A stretch of DNA of 64,000 bases from an uncultured delta proteobacterium. Lineage in GTDB: Bacteria > Myxococcota_A > Polyangia > Polyangiales > Polyangiaceae. The position numbers were made by a program, and so were the translations under genes. This document shows, piece after piece, positions 24,231 to 31,015 of the stretch (its first letter is position 1; every line of letters begins with the position of its first letter). The stretch covers positions 23,209 to 87,208 of the forward strand of contig CAITIQ010000517.1 of assembly GCA_903892415.1 (NCBI GenBank), given 5' to 3'. A model generated the notes under the pieces. That model was not told the origin of the DNA and made no database searches. It was given only the letters and a program-made list of their open reading frames with translations.

Positions 24231-25659
24231 TGGGGTCAACAGGAGGCGGGTCAATCCGAGGAGGTTTGGGCGGCTTACGCAAGGCGGGTGCCACCGTCCC
24301 ACTTAGCGAAGGGCTTGCCGAAGAGGCACGGGCCGTTGTCGCCGTCGGAGCTTGAATGATGGCGGCGCTGGTCGCGCCGGGGGAGACCGCGCTGGCCTTC
24401 GTGCTGGTCGCGGCTGGGGGTGACGAGCCAACCTCTGGCTTACTCTCCCCGCTGCTCGCGACGGCGGCGCTCGTCCTTTCTTCCGCCGCGGTGCTTGGAC
24501 TGAGCGCCCACCAGGCAGCTGGAATCCCCGCTAGCGCGACAACCAGCGCCACGCCCCAAGGACCACTCTTGCGCTTGGGGATCTCGATCGTCTCGTGGCG
24601 GCTGGAAAGCTCGGGAAGGAGCTCTGCGACCTGCACCGCGCCGGATTGCTGGTTCACCGTATCCGCGAGAGGGGAGACCGGACTCGGGTCGTTCGACTCC
24701 GCTCGAAGTACTGCGATGGGCTGGTTCGGCCGCTGGTGAAAGTAGGGCGCGAACAACATGGCGACGTCATCGCTCGAGGTCTCGAGCTCGCTTTCTATCA
24801 GTGCGAGTTCGATCGCCTCCTTCAGCTCCTGAGCCGTGGCGTAGCGCTCCGCGATCTGCTTTTGCAGGGTCTTGTGCACCACTGCTCGCAGCGGCTCTGG
24901 GGTCTGCGCGCCCATTGGTGCAACCGGGGTTGGACCAACCAACGCAGCCAAGCGGCCGATGTCGGTGGCGGCCTCGAACGGGGGGCGGCCCTCGAGCAGC
25001 TCGTAGATTACGGCGCCCAACGCCCAGATGTCGGCGCGCCTGTCCAGCTCTTCGCTGCGCGCTTGCTCCGGCGCCATAAAGCTGATCTTGCCCTTGATGT
25101 ACCCAGTGGTCGTATCGGGCGCGAGCCGCTCCTTTGCCTTGGCAATGCCGAAGTCGATCACTTTGGCGATCCCCAGCCGCGAGACGAGGATGTTCTGCGG
25201 GGAGACATCGCGGTGCACGAGCCCGATGGGCGCGCCGTCCTGGGTCAGTTCGTGCGCCACGTGCAGTCCAGCGCAGGCGTCCGCGATCACGCGGAACACG
25301 GCTCGTGCTGGCAAACGCTTACCCGCGGCATCAGCGCGCATGGCCAGCTCGTCGAGCGAATCCCCCTCGACGAGCTCCATCACGAAGTAGAGTGAGCGTG
25401 GGTCCTCGCCAACCTCCCAAATTTGCGTAACGTTGGGATGCTGGATGCGCGCGACCAGACGAGCTTCATCGAGAAGCATGTCCTGAAAGCGCTTGTGGCT
25501 TGCACGTCCTTGGCGAATGACCTTGATCGCGACGTCGCGCTCAAAGCCGCCGGGTCCAATTGACCTGGCTTTCCAAACCGAGGCGAAGCCGCCTCCACCG
25601 ATGGTGGCAACCAGCTCGTATCGACCTAGCTTGTCGCCCGCATGAAAGTCCTCTCTCAG
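24217..25659 (-). CDS. Membrane-anchored Ser/Thr protein kinase (PknB-like), CTG start
   Basis: The 480-residue protein has the glycine loop IGGGGFASVW, the catalytic Lys46 in VAIKVI, HRDVSPQN (about 149), DFG (about 169), and MAPEQ. A membrane span (about 380-400, VALVVALAGIPAAWWAL) separates the kinase from a Ser/Ala/Thr-rich outer tail. The first ATG (25479) would remove the glycine loop and Lys46. In the open frame back to the stop at 25696 there is no ATG, GTG or TTG, but a CTG at 25657-25659 has GGAGG four bases upstream (25664-25668). I therefore start at CTG. The kinase call is firm; the start is inferred. Substrates may include the FHA activator's pathway. Confidence 0.88.
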   Translation of the reverse strand: MREDFHAGDKLGRYELVATIGGGGFASVWKARSIGPGGFERDVAIKVIRQGRASHKRFQDMLLDEARLVARIQHPNVTQIWEVGEDPRSLYFVMELVEGDSLDELAMRADAAGKRLPARAVFRVIADACAGLHVAHELTQDGAPIGLVHRDVSPQNILVSRLGIAKVIDFGIAKAKERLAPDTTTGYIKGKISFMAPEQARSEELDRRADIWALGAVIYELLEGRPPFEAATDIGRLAALVGPTPVAPMGAQTPEPLRAVVHKTLQKQIAERYATAQELKEAIELALIESELETSSDDVAMLFAPYFHQRPNQPIAVLRAESNDPSPVSPLADTVNQQSGAVQVAELLPELSSRHETIEIPKRKSGPWGVALVVALAGIPAAWWALSPSTAAEERTSAAVASSGESKPEVGSSPPAATSTKASAVSPGATSAAIIQAPTATTARASSASPSLSGTVAPALRKPPKPPRIDPPPVDPNGIE

Positions 25660-25681
25660 AACGCCTCCAACGCCTGAGAAC

Positions 25682-25707
25682 TGTGGCCGATTCGGCTATC
25701 GGCCACA
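25682..25707 (-). terminator. Hairpin after the first zinc-ribbon paralogue, just before the kinase RBS
   Basis: A perfect 10-base stem (TGTGGCCGAT / ATCGGCCACA) with a 6-base loop begins 16 bases after the stop of the upstream paralogue and ends 13 bases before the GGAGG of the kinase gene. A short GTTCTC tract follows the stem on the minus strand. It is a good intrinsic terminator or attenuator; the kinase gene would then need read-through or a promoter inside the gap. Confidence 0.6.
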
Positions 25708-25723
25708 AGCTTGGTGGCGAGCG

Positions 25724-26137
25724 CTACTGACCGCCTGCGCCGCCCGCGCCGCCCGCGCCTCCAACGCCACCGGAACCGCCCGTCGTTGGCGGAGCGCCGT
25801 ACGCCCCGCCGACGTTGGCGCCGCCGCTCCCGCCAATTCCCCCTGAGCCTCCACCGCCGTCTTGACCCCCACCGCCCGTGCTCGTGGTCGGCCCCGAGCC
25901 GTACGCGCCGCCAACGTTGGAGCCAGCGCTACCTCCATCTCCGCCGGAATCTCCGCAAGCGCCTAGCGTGGGGGAGGCTGCGGCGACCGCGAGTCCCATC
26001 AGCAACGAGGCAGCCGTGCGCTGCGTGCTGCTGGTGCCGCGCACGACGGCCTGCCCGCAAGACGGGCACGCGGGGGCGTTGGCGGAGAGGAAGGTGTCAC
26101 ACTGAGGGCAAGAAGCGAGGGTGCCTTGATAACGCAT
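25724..26137 (-). CDS. Zinc-ribbon/Gly-rich repeat lipoprotein, paralogue 1; candidate radical SAM substrate
   Basis: The 137-residue protein has three parts. First is a zinc ribbon with Cys10, Cys13, Cys24 and Cys27 (SCPQCDTFL, ACPSCG). Second is a hydrophobic segment, about 41-56, ending in the lipobox-like LGAC (Cys61) and GDSG. Third is a Gly-rich tail with two copies of a 12-residue unit: NVGGAYGSGPTT (74-85) and NVGGAYGAPPTT (108-119). The first two parts are nearly identical to those of paralogue 2 at 27536-27934; the tail differs except for the unit. It is divergent from the radical SAM gene. Conserved leader plus variable tail with repeated units is the pattern of ribosomal peptide precursors. 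That role is inference; a plain lipoprotein is the alternative. Confidence 0.8.
   Translation of the reverse strand: MRYQGTLASCPQCDTFLSANAPACPSCGQAVVRGTSSTQRTAASLLMGLAVAAASPTLGACGDSGGDGGSAGSNVGGAYGSGPTTSTGGGGQDGGGGSGGIGGSGGANVGGAYGAPPTTGGSGGVGGAGGAGGAGGQ
25781..25918 (-). repeat. Two coding copies of N-x2-GAYG-x-x-PTT in paralogue 1
   Basis: The two units lie at 25883-25918 and 25781-25816, separated by a Gly/Ser/Asp-rich spacer of 22 residues. Seven residues before the variable pair (N, V, G, G, A, Y, G) and the PTT end are the same in both. Tyr occurs nowhere else in the tail. Confidence 0.8.
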
Positions 26138-26167
26138 GCGTAAAGAATCAGCGACACGCTCTGTTCT

Positions 26168-26173
26168 TGTCAA
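26168..26173 (-). promoter_or_regulatory. Candidate -35 element (TTGACA) of paralogue 1
   Basis: TTGACA lies with its first base 36 bases upstream of the ATG at 26137, with GATTCT 18 bases after it. The distance would place the transcription start at or next to the ATG, so the message could be leaderless; there is no Shine-Dalgarno. Paralogue 2 has TTGACG at almost the same distance. Confidence 0.35.
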
Positions 26174-26229
26174 CGTGGGAAACATTGGTCTTTGTTGCGA
26201 TTCAACGCCGCTTGAGCGACCCTTCGCAC

Positions 26230-27468
26230 GTGAGCGATTCGCAATTCGTGAAGGTTCCTCTGCCCACCCGCAACCTCGAGAACAGGGACACAACGCGGGC
26301 GTTTCCCCTGTATGTCGTTTGGGAGATCACGATGAAGTGTGATCAGCCCTGCCAGCACTGCGGCTCGCGTTCCGGGCGGGTGCGGGAGTCGGAGCTTTCG
26401 ACCGACGAGGCGATGGAGGTGGTTGCAGCGCTCGTGCGCATGGGCACACGTGAATGCACGTTGATCGGCGGAGAGGCGTATCTTCGCGAAGATTGCGCCC
26501 AACTGATCGAGGGGCTCACCAAAGGCGGCATTCGCGTCAGCATGCAGACCGGTGGCCGCGCTTTTACTGCAGAGCGAGCCGCTCGGTTCAAGGCGGCTGG
26601 GCTTGAGAGCCTTGGCGTTTCAATCGATGGCTTGGCCAAAGCCCACGACCAATTGCGAGGCAACCTCGGCAGTTTCAGCGCTGCATGGAAGGCCCTGATG
26701 GCGGCGCGTGATGCGGGACTCATCATCTCCGCCAATACCCAAATCAACAAGGTGAACCTCCCCGATCTCGAGGAGCTTGCGGCGCGCTTTCGTCGGGAAG
26801 GCGTTCAGACCTGGCAATGCCAATTGACCGGTCCGCTCGGCAAAGCGGCCGATCAACCGGAGCGCATCATCGATCCGTGGCAGATCGTCGAGATCATGGA
26901 TCGGTTGGCCGCCATTCAGTTGGAGGCGATGCGCGAGTACGAGCAGGGTGGTCGCAAGGGCATCCCGTTCAACGTCTTCGCCAACAACAACATCGGCTAC
27001 TTCGGCCCGCACGAGAAGATGCTGCGCTCGACGCCCTACGGCAAGGAGACGCACTGGCGAGGCTGTGTCGCTGGCATCTACTCTCTCGGCATCGAAAGCA
27101 ATGGAACCCTCAAGGCCTGCCCGACCTTGCCGACCGCGCCGTACAACGCCGGCAACATCCGCGACATGTCGCTCGAAGATGTTTGGCGCGGCTCAGAGAT
27201 CATGCGGTTTGCGCGCGACCGCGGCACCGACGAGCTTTGGGGCTTCTGCAAGACTTGCGACTACGGCGAGGTCTGCCAGGCAGGCTGCTCGTGGACCGCG
27301 CACTCGACCCTGGGCAAGCGTGGCAACAATCCGTTCTGCTACCACCGCGTGATCCAGCTGCGAAAGAAGGGCATCCGCGAACGGCTAATCCCTGTAGAAA
27401 AGGCGCCGGGCGTGCCCTTTGACTTTGGTCGCTTCGAGATCCGCGAAGAGCCGATCCCAAGCGAGTAA
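26230..27468 (+). CDS. Radical SAM/SPASM peptide maturase-like enzyme
   Basis: The protein has 412 residues. The radical SAM cluster motif is MKCDQPCQHC (Cys37-x3-Cys41-x2-Cys44), with GGE at 80-82. The C-terminal SPASM domain has HWRGCVAGIYSLGIESNG with KACPTLP, then CKTCDYGEVCQAGC and NPFCYHR, enough Cys for two further FeS clusters. SPASM enzymes mostly modify ribosomal peptides (anSME, PqqE, GrrM-type) by crosslinking or oxidation. The gene stands between two paralogues with repeated AYG-x-x-PTT units, which are the obvious candidate substrates. The GTG start at 26230 is tentative, as no clear Shine-Dalgarno is seen; GTG at 26248 is possible. No transporter or protease gene adjoins. Confidence 0.9.
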   Translation: MSDSQFVKVPLPTRNLENRDTTRAFPLYVVWEITMKCDQPCQHCGSRSGRVRESELSTDEAMEVVAALVRMGTRECTLIGGEAYLREDCAQLIEGLTKGGIRVSMQTGGRAFTAERAARFKAAGLESLGVSIDGLAKAHDQLRGNLGSFSAAWKALMAARDAGLIISANTQINKVNLPDLEELAARFRREGVQTWQCQLTGPLGKAADQPERIIDPWQIVEIMDRLAAIQLEAMREYEQGGRKGIPFNVFANNNIGYFGPHEKMLRSTPYGKETHWRGCVAGIYSLGIESNGTLKACPTLPTAPYNAGNIRDMSLEDVWRGSEIMRFARDRGTDELWGFCKTCDYGEVCQAGCSWTAHSTLGKRGNNPFCYHRVIQLRKKGIRERLIPVEKAPGVPFDFGRFEIREEPIPSE

Positions 27469-27496
27469 CGGCCTGTTCAAGGAGTGCGAAAGGATC

Positions 27497-27523
27497 GAGA
27501 GCCCCGAGCGAGTCGGGGCTCTC
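27497..27523. terminator. Bidirectional terminator between radical SAM gene and paralogue 2
   Basis: A perfect 11-base stem (GAGAGCCCCGA / TCGGGGCTCTC) with a 5-base loop lies 28 bases after the radical SAM stop and 12 bases beyond the stop of paralogue 2 on the other strand. It can serve both convergent genes. No long T-run follows on either strand. Confidence 0.7.
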
Positions 27524-27535
27524 GCCGATTCTTCG

Positions 27536-27934
27536 TCAGGGTGCGCCGCCCGCTCCGCCCGCTCCAGCTTCACCGCCGCTCGTGGTGGGAGCGCTGCCGT
27601 AGGCTGAGGCCGTCATGTTGCCGCCTGCACCCGCGATGCCGCCTTCACCGCCGCCTGAGGTGGTCGGCCCGGCACCGTAAGCCGAGGAGGTGTTGTCGCC
27701 TCCAGCGCCACCGCCGCCCGTTTCCCCCGTCGAGCTGCTGCCCGAGTCCCCGCAGCCCGTGACCACCGGCGATGCAGTGGCGACGGCGAGGCCCATCAGC
27801 AACGAGGCTGCAGTGCGTTGCGCGGTCGTCGTGCCGCTCGTGAGACTGTGGCCGCAGGACGGGCAAGCCGAGGCATTTTTCGCGAGGAAGGTGTCGCAGT
27901 GAGGACAGGAAGAAAGGGTACCTTGGTAACGCAT
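27536..27934 (-). CDS. Zinc-ribbon/Gly-rich repeat lipoprotein, paralogue 2; candidate radical SAM substrate
   Basis: The 132-residue protein matches paralogue 1 almost residue for residue in the first 52 positions: MRYQGTL, zinc-ribbon Cys10/13/24/27, and QRTAASLLMGLAVA. The lipobox-like VTGC also puts the Cys at 61 and is followed by GDSG. The tail is Gly-rich but has its own sequence, and again holds two units: NTSSAYGAGPTT (81-92) and NMTASAYGSAPTT (106-118). A conserved head and a divergent tail that keeps only the AYG-x-x-PTT unit suggests the unit is under selection. It is convergent with the radical SAM gene, with a strong hairpin between. The start was fixed by alignment to paralogue 1; upstream ATGs exist but the extension has no counterpart. 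Confidence 0.8.
   Translation of the reverse strand: MRYQGTLSSCPHCDTFLAKNASACPSCGHSLTSGTTTAQRTAASLLMGLAVATASPVVTGCGDSGSSSTGETGGGGAGGDNTSSAYGAGPTTSGGGEGGIAGAGGNMTASAYGSAPTTSGGEAGAGGAGGAP
27581..27694 (-). repeat. Two coding copies of the AYG-x-x-PTT unit in paralogue 2
   Basis: The units lie at 27659-27694 and 27581-27619. One is N-x3-AYG-x-x-PTT and the other N-x4-AYG-x-x-PTT; both are followed by Ser-Gly-Gly. The only two Tyr of the tail are those of the units, as in paralogue 1. Confidence 0.8.
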
Positions 27935-27963
27935 CCGCCCATGGTCGAGAAAACTTGCCGTTG

Positions 27964-27969
27964 CGTCAA
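27964..27969 (-). promoter_or_regulatory. Candidate -35 element (TTGACG) of paralogue 2
   Basis: TTGACG begins 35 bases upstream of the ATG at 27934, with GACCAT 17 bases after it. No Shine-Dalgarno is present. The spacing matches that of the similar element before paralogue 1 within one base, which favours a shared leaderless promoter layout over chance. Confidence 0.33.
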
Positions 27970-28019
27970 TGGTCGATGGCGACCCTAGCGCTCGTTCCAG
28001 CTCCGTGGTCGTCTTGGAC

Positions 28020-28913
28020 ATGGATTTTCGTCATTGGATGATCGTCGGTGCTTTCGCGTTGGTTACCGCCTGTTCGGCGGGGAGTTCGGACAACGGCAAT
28101 AGCGCCGGTAGCGATGCTGATGGTGGCTTCAGCACGAGCGGTGGAAGCAGCGGGAGCAACGGGGAAACAGGCGGTCAAGGCGGCGGATTTCTGACCACTG
28201 GGGGAGGCGGAGATGGCGGCGCGCCCGAGGAGATCGCTGAGGTCTTCGGACATACGGCCTCGGAGCTCTACCGTCTCGACCCTGAGACAAAGGCCGTGTC
28301 GCTCGTGAACACGTTTAACGGCTGCAACACAGTCATCGACATCGCGCTCGACAAGGATTCGAAGCTCGTCGCGACGTCCGTTGATGGGGTCTACGTGGTG
28401 GACAAGCTAACCGCCGCCTGCACGCTGATTGAAATCGGCGACTATCCAAACTCACTATCGTTCATTCCCGCCGGCACGCTCGATCCGAACGTTGAGGCTT
28501 TAGTTGGCTATCGCGGCGATGAATATGTGCGCATCGATCCGCAGAGCGGTAGCATTCAGTCGATTGGCTATCTCGGTGGCAATGGCCTCTTTTCGAGTGG
28601 AGACGTCGTCTCGGTCAAGGGTGGAAGTAGTTACTTGACCGTTACGGGGAACGATTGCCCGACGGACTGTTTGGTCGAGATCAACCCGAGCACGGGGGCC
28701 ATGATCACCAACTGGGGCCCCCTTGGCTACTCCGCGGTCTACGGCATCGCCTTCTGGGCGGGCAGCGTGTACGGCTTCGATGCCGCTGGTAACCTGTTCG
28801 AGGTCACTTTCACCGGTGGTGTGATGACGACGACCTTGATCGAACAGACTGGCACTTCGTTCTACGGCGCTGGATCAACCACCTCAGCGCCGCCGGTGCC
28901 GGTACCTAACTGA
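28020..28913 (+). CDS. Gly-tethered lipoprotein with beta-propeller-like body
   Basis: The protein has 297 residues from the ATG at 28020, which places the lipobox VTAC (Cys16) correctly. A Gly/Ser/Asp tether of about 50 residues is followed by repeats of about 40 residues, such as ASELYRLDPETKAVSLVNTF, YVRIDPQSGSIQSIGYLG and LVEINPSTGAMITNWG. These read like blades of a beta-propeller in which each blade has a [L/V/I]DP-x-[T/S]G turn. Such proteins usually bind ligands on the cell surface. No enzyme motif is seen. Its last 52 bases overlap the end of the convergent gene at 28862-29170. Confidence 0.83.
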   Translation: MDFRHWMIVGAFALVTACSAGSSDNGNSAGSDADGGFSTSGGSSGSNGETGGQGGGFLTTGGGGDGGAPEEIAEVFGHTASELYRLDPETKAVSLVNTFNGCNTVIDIALDKDSKLVATSVDGVYVVDKLTAACTLIEIGDYPNSLSFIPAGTLDPNVEALVGYRGDEYVRIDPQSGSIQSIGYLGGNGLFSSGDVVSVKGGSSYLTVTGNDCPTDCLVEINPSTGAMITNWGPLGYSAVYGIAFWAGSVYGFDAAGNLFEVTFTGGVMTTTLIEQTGTSFYGAGSTTSAPPVPVPN

Positions 28914-29170
28914 GCCTGGTGCTCGGCGTGCTTCGCTTCAGCGATGCGCGCCCGCTGACTCTTAATCTGCAAGGCAATGCGATTGAGCGTACCGACGCAG
29001 GGATCGCACGAGGAACCGCAGCAACTGGGCCAAGCCTCGCGCGGGAGCTCCAGCTGCTCGAGCACGCTCGCTGCATAGTCAGCTGAAGTGCCGGCTTGCT
29101 TGAGCAGCCGTTGCGCAAGCGCTAGCTCAGTTTCCGCGGGCGAGGTCGAAGGCTCTGCTGAGTGCGCCAT
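28862..29170 (-). CDS. Oxidoreductase-like N-terminal-domain protein
   Basis: The 102-residue protein has a helical start and then LPREAWPSCCGSSCDPCVGTLN. The C-C-G-S-x-C-x-x-C-V block after a Pro/Trp-containing stretch is the hallmark of the Oxidored-like domain (PF09791), usually written CCGSGCxxCVxDxY. It is likely to bind a metal or act in redox; its true role is not established even in the family. The end is a charged helix that overlaps the neighbouring lipoprotein gene by 52 bases in the opposite direction. The start MAHS was preferred over an upstream in-frame ATG because it begins right before the helical part. Confidence 0.65.
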   Translation of the reverse strand: MAHSAEPSTSPAETELALAQRLLKQAGTSADYAASVLEQLELPREAWPSCCGSSCDPCVGTLNRIALQIKSQRARIAEAKHAEHQAQLGTGTGGAEVVDPAP

Positions 29171-29231
29171 CAATCGCCAGCATAGTGGAAAACCAAGGAA
29201 AACTCTGGCCGTTTGTACTAATGAGGTATCC

Positions 29232-30995
29232 ATGGTCAAGCGAGCGTTAGGCGTCTCTGGGGTTGTAGCGCTGATTGTGTTCTTGGGCTGTGCTGGCCAA
29301 GAAACAGCAGGGGTTGGCGGTAGCGCCGGCAGTGACTCGCCTGGCGGCAGCGGCGCCGGCGGCAGCGCCGGTTCGGCAGGCAGCCCTGTTACGGGGGGTG
29401 GTCCAAGCTCCGGCGGCGCGGGCGGCGCGATGAACGGTGGCGGTGGAGAAGGGGGCGCGGGCGGTTCTACCGGCACGGGTGTCAGCCTCACCGACTACCC
29501 CCTTGAGACAGAGTCCAACGGCTCGCTGTCTGAGGCCAACGCCGTAGCGGACGGAACGTTGGGCTTTCAGGGCGAACTAAACACGGCCTCGGACGTGGAC
29601 GTCTTCAGCATCGAGGGCACGGTCGGGGCGTCGCTTCAGGCCCGTTTGAGTGACGGCAATGGCGGTTGCCCCGATGGGGCAGATTTCACGCTCACCGTCT
29701 ATGATCCGGCCAATCTGGAAATTGCCTCGGCTAGCTCGGGATGTCCGCTGCTCAATGGCCAGAGTGATTTGGACCTGGGCTCGCTCGCGACGACCGGCAC
29801 CTACTTCGTCCGAGTCACCGCAAATTCGGCGGTGCCGTTCTACGTGCTCGATCTCTCGGTCGAGGCCGCGGAGTGTGGTGACAACGTGGTCCAGCTCGGA
29901 GAAGAGTGTGACGACGGAGACCTCGTCGGTGGCGATGGCTGTGAGGCGGATTGCACTATCACGCCGGTTTGTGGAGACGGGGACATTCAGTCGGGTGAGG
30001 AGTGTGATGACAACAACACCGCCGCGAATGACGGCTGCGATGCGGCTTGTCAGCTCGAGGGCAACTTCTGCTCCGAGGGCAACGTCGCCAACGACGGAAC
30101 CGCCACGGCTACCTCGCTCGCGGGCTGCGCCGGAGGCGTAGCGGTGATCGACCCGGTTGGGGATCAAGACTACTTCAGCTTCGAGGTCGGCCAGGCAGGG
30201 TCGAGCCTGAGGGCCGAGGTCACCACGCTGGCTGGTGGCGCTTGTCCCTCGGGCTTCGATAGCTTTTTGCGACTGTACGACAGCACCGGCATGGAACTTG
30301 GCTCCGATGATGATGACGGCATTGACGCCTGTTCGCTGATCAGACCGCAGGACGCCTTTGCGCAAAACCTTGCTGTCGGGACCTACTTCTTGCGCGTGGA
30401 GGAGTACCTCAATGACGAGCCGCAGAGTCTCTATGCGCTGCGTGTAAACGTCTCACAACCAGGTTGTGGGGATGGCGTTTTGCAGGTCGGTGAGGCTTGT
30501 GATGATGGGAATATGGTGGACGGCGACGCCTGCACCAACGCTTGCACGCTCTTCAGCTGCGGCGCCGGGGAAACGCTCAGGTTCTACCAAGCCTCTGGTC
30601 TGCCGCTTTCGATTCCTGACCCCGGCTCTGTCAACTCAACCATCACGGTGCCTGACATGGGACTCGTGAAGAGGCTGGGCGTCACCATCTCGATTCAGCA
30701 TGAATTGACCTCCGATCTCGACATCAGCCTCGACGCGCCTGGCGCTGCTTCGATCGTGCTCTCGGACGATAACGGCTTTGGCGAGGACTACACCGGTACG
30801 ACCTTCTCATCGTCCGGCGTCACCGGCATTGCCTCTGGGTCGGCGCCCTTCAGCGGCGTGTTCGCTCCAGAGGGTTCGATGGCAAGCATCCTCAATACGA
30901 CGGTCAACGGCGCGTGGGTTCTGACCGTGGCTGATGATGCGGGCTCGGACACCGGCTCGCTGCTGAGCTACAGCATCTCCGCCTGCGTGCAGTAG
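29232..30995 (+). CDS. Surface lipoprotein with myxobacterial Cys-rich repeats, PPC-like domains and a P-like domain
   Basis: The protein has 587 residues, starting at ATG with GAGG upstream. The signal ends FLGC (Cys18), followed by a Gly/Ser tether of about 65 residues. A PPC-like domain (about 90-210, with DVDVFSIEGTVGASLQARL) precedes two Cys-rich repeats of the DUF4215 type (CGDNVVQLGEECDDGD, CGDGDIQSGEECDDNN). A second PPC-like domain follows, then a third repeat (CGDGVLQVGEACDDGN). The end (about 465-587) has ITVPDMGLVKRLGVTISIQH and VNGAWVLTVADDAGSDTGSL, the pattern of the proprotein-convertase P domain. No protease domain is present. It is probably a surface binding or structural protein. 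Confidence 0.9.
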   Translation: MVKRALGVSGVVALIVFLGCAGQETAGVGGSAGSDSPGGSGAGGSAGSAGSPVTGGGPSSGGAGGAMNGGGGEGGAGGSTGTGVSLTDYPLETESNGSLSEANAVADGTLGFQGELNTASDVDVFSIEGTVGASLQARLSDGNGGCPDGADFTLTVYDPANLEIASASSGCPLLNGQSDLDLGSLATTGTYFVRVTANSAVPFYVLDLSVEAAECGDNVVQLGEECDDGDLVGGDGCEADCTITPVCGDGDIQSGEECDDNNTAANDGCDAACQLEGNFCSEGNVANDGTATATSLAGCAGGVAVIDPVGDQDYFSFEVGQAGSSLRAEVTTLAGGACPSGFDSFLRLYDSTGMELGSDDDDGIDACSLIRPQDAFAQNLAVGTYFLRVEEYLNDEPQSLYALRVNVSQPGCGDGVLQVGEACDDGNMVDGDACTNACTLFSCGAGETLRFYQASGLPLSIPDPGSVNSTITVPDMGLVKRLGVTISIQHELTSDLDISLDAPGAASIVLSDDNGFGEDYTGTTFSSSGVTGIASGSAPFSGVFAPEGSMASILNTTVNGAWVLTVADDAGSDTGSLLSYSISACVQ

Positions 30996-30998
30996 CAG

Positions 30999-31015
30999 CG
31001 AGCCGCTCAGGCTCG
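30999..31015. terminator. Short hairpin between convergent genes
   Basis: A 6-base stem (CGAGCC / GGCTCG) with a 5-base loop lies 4 bases after the stop at 30995 and spans the stop of the convergent threonine synthase gene at 31007-31009. It is the only stem in this 11-base gap; the strength is modest. Confidence 0.35.

Noticed and set aside
25711..26229. Plus-strand extension of the radical SAM frame back to 25711
   Set aside because: This part is antisense to the zinc-ribbon paralogue and is Arg/Pro-rich; the radical SAM protein begins at about 26230.
25883..27694. GFP-like self-made chromophore at AYG
   Set aside because: AYG alone does not form the chromophore; it needs an 11-strand barrel, and these tails are Gly-rich and probably disordered.
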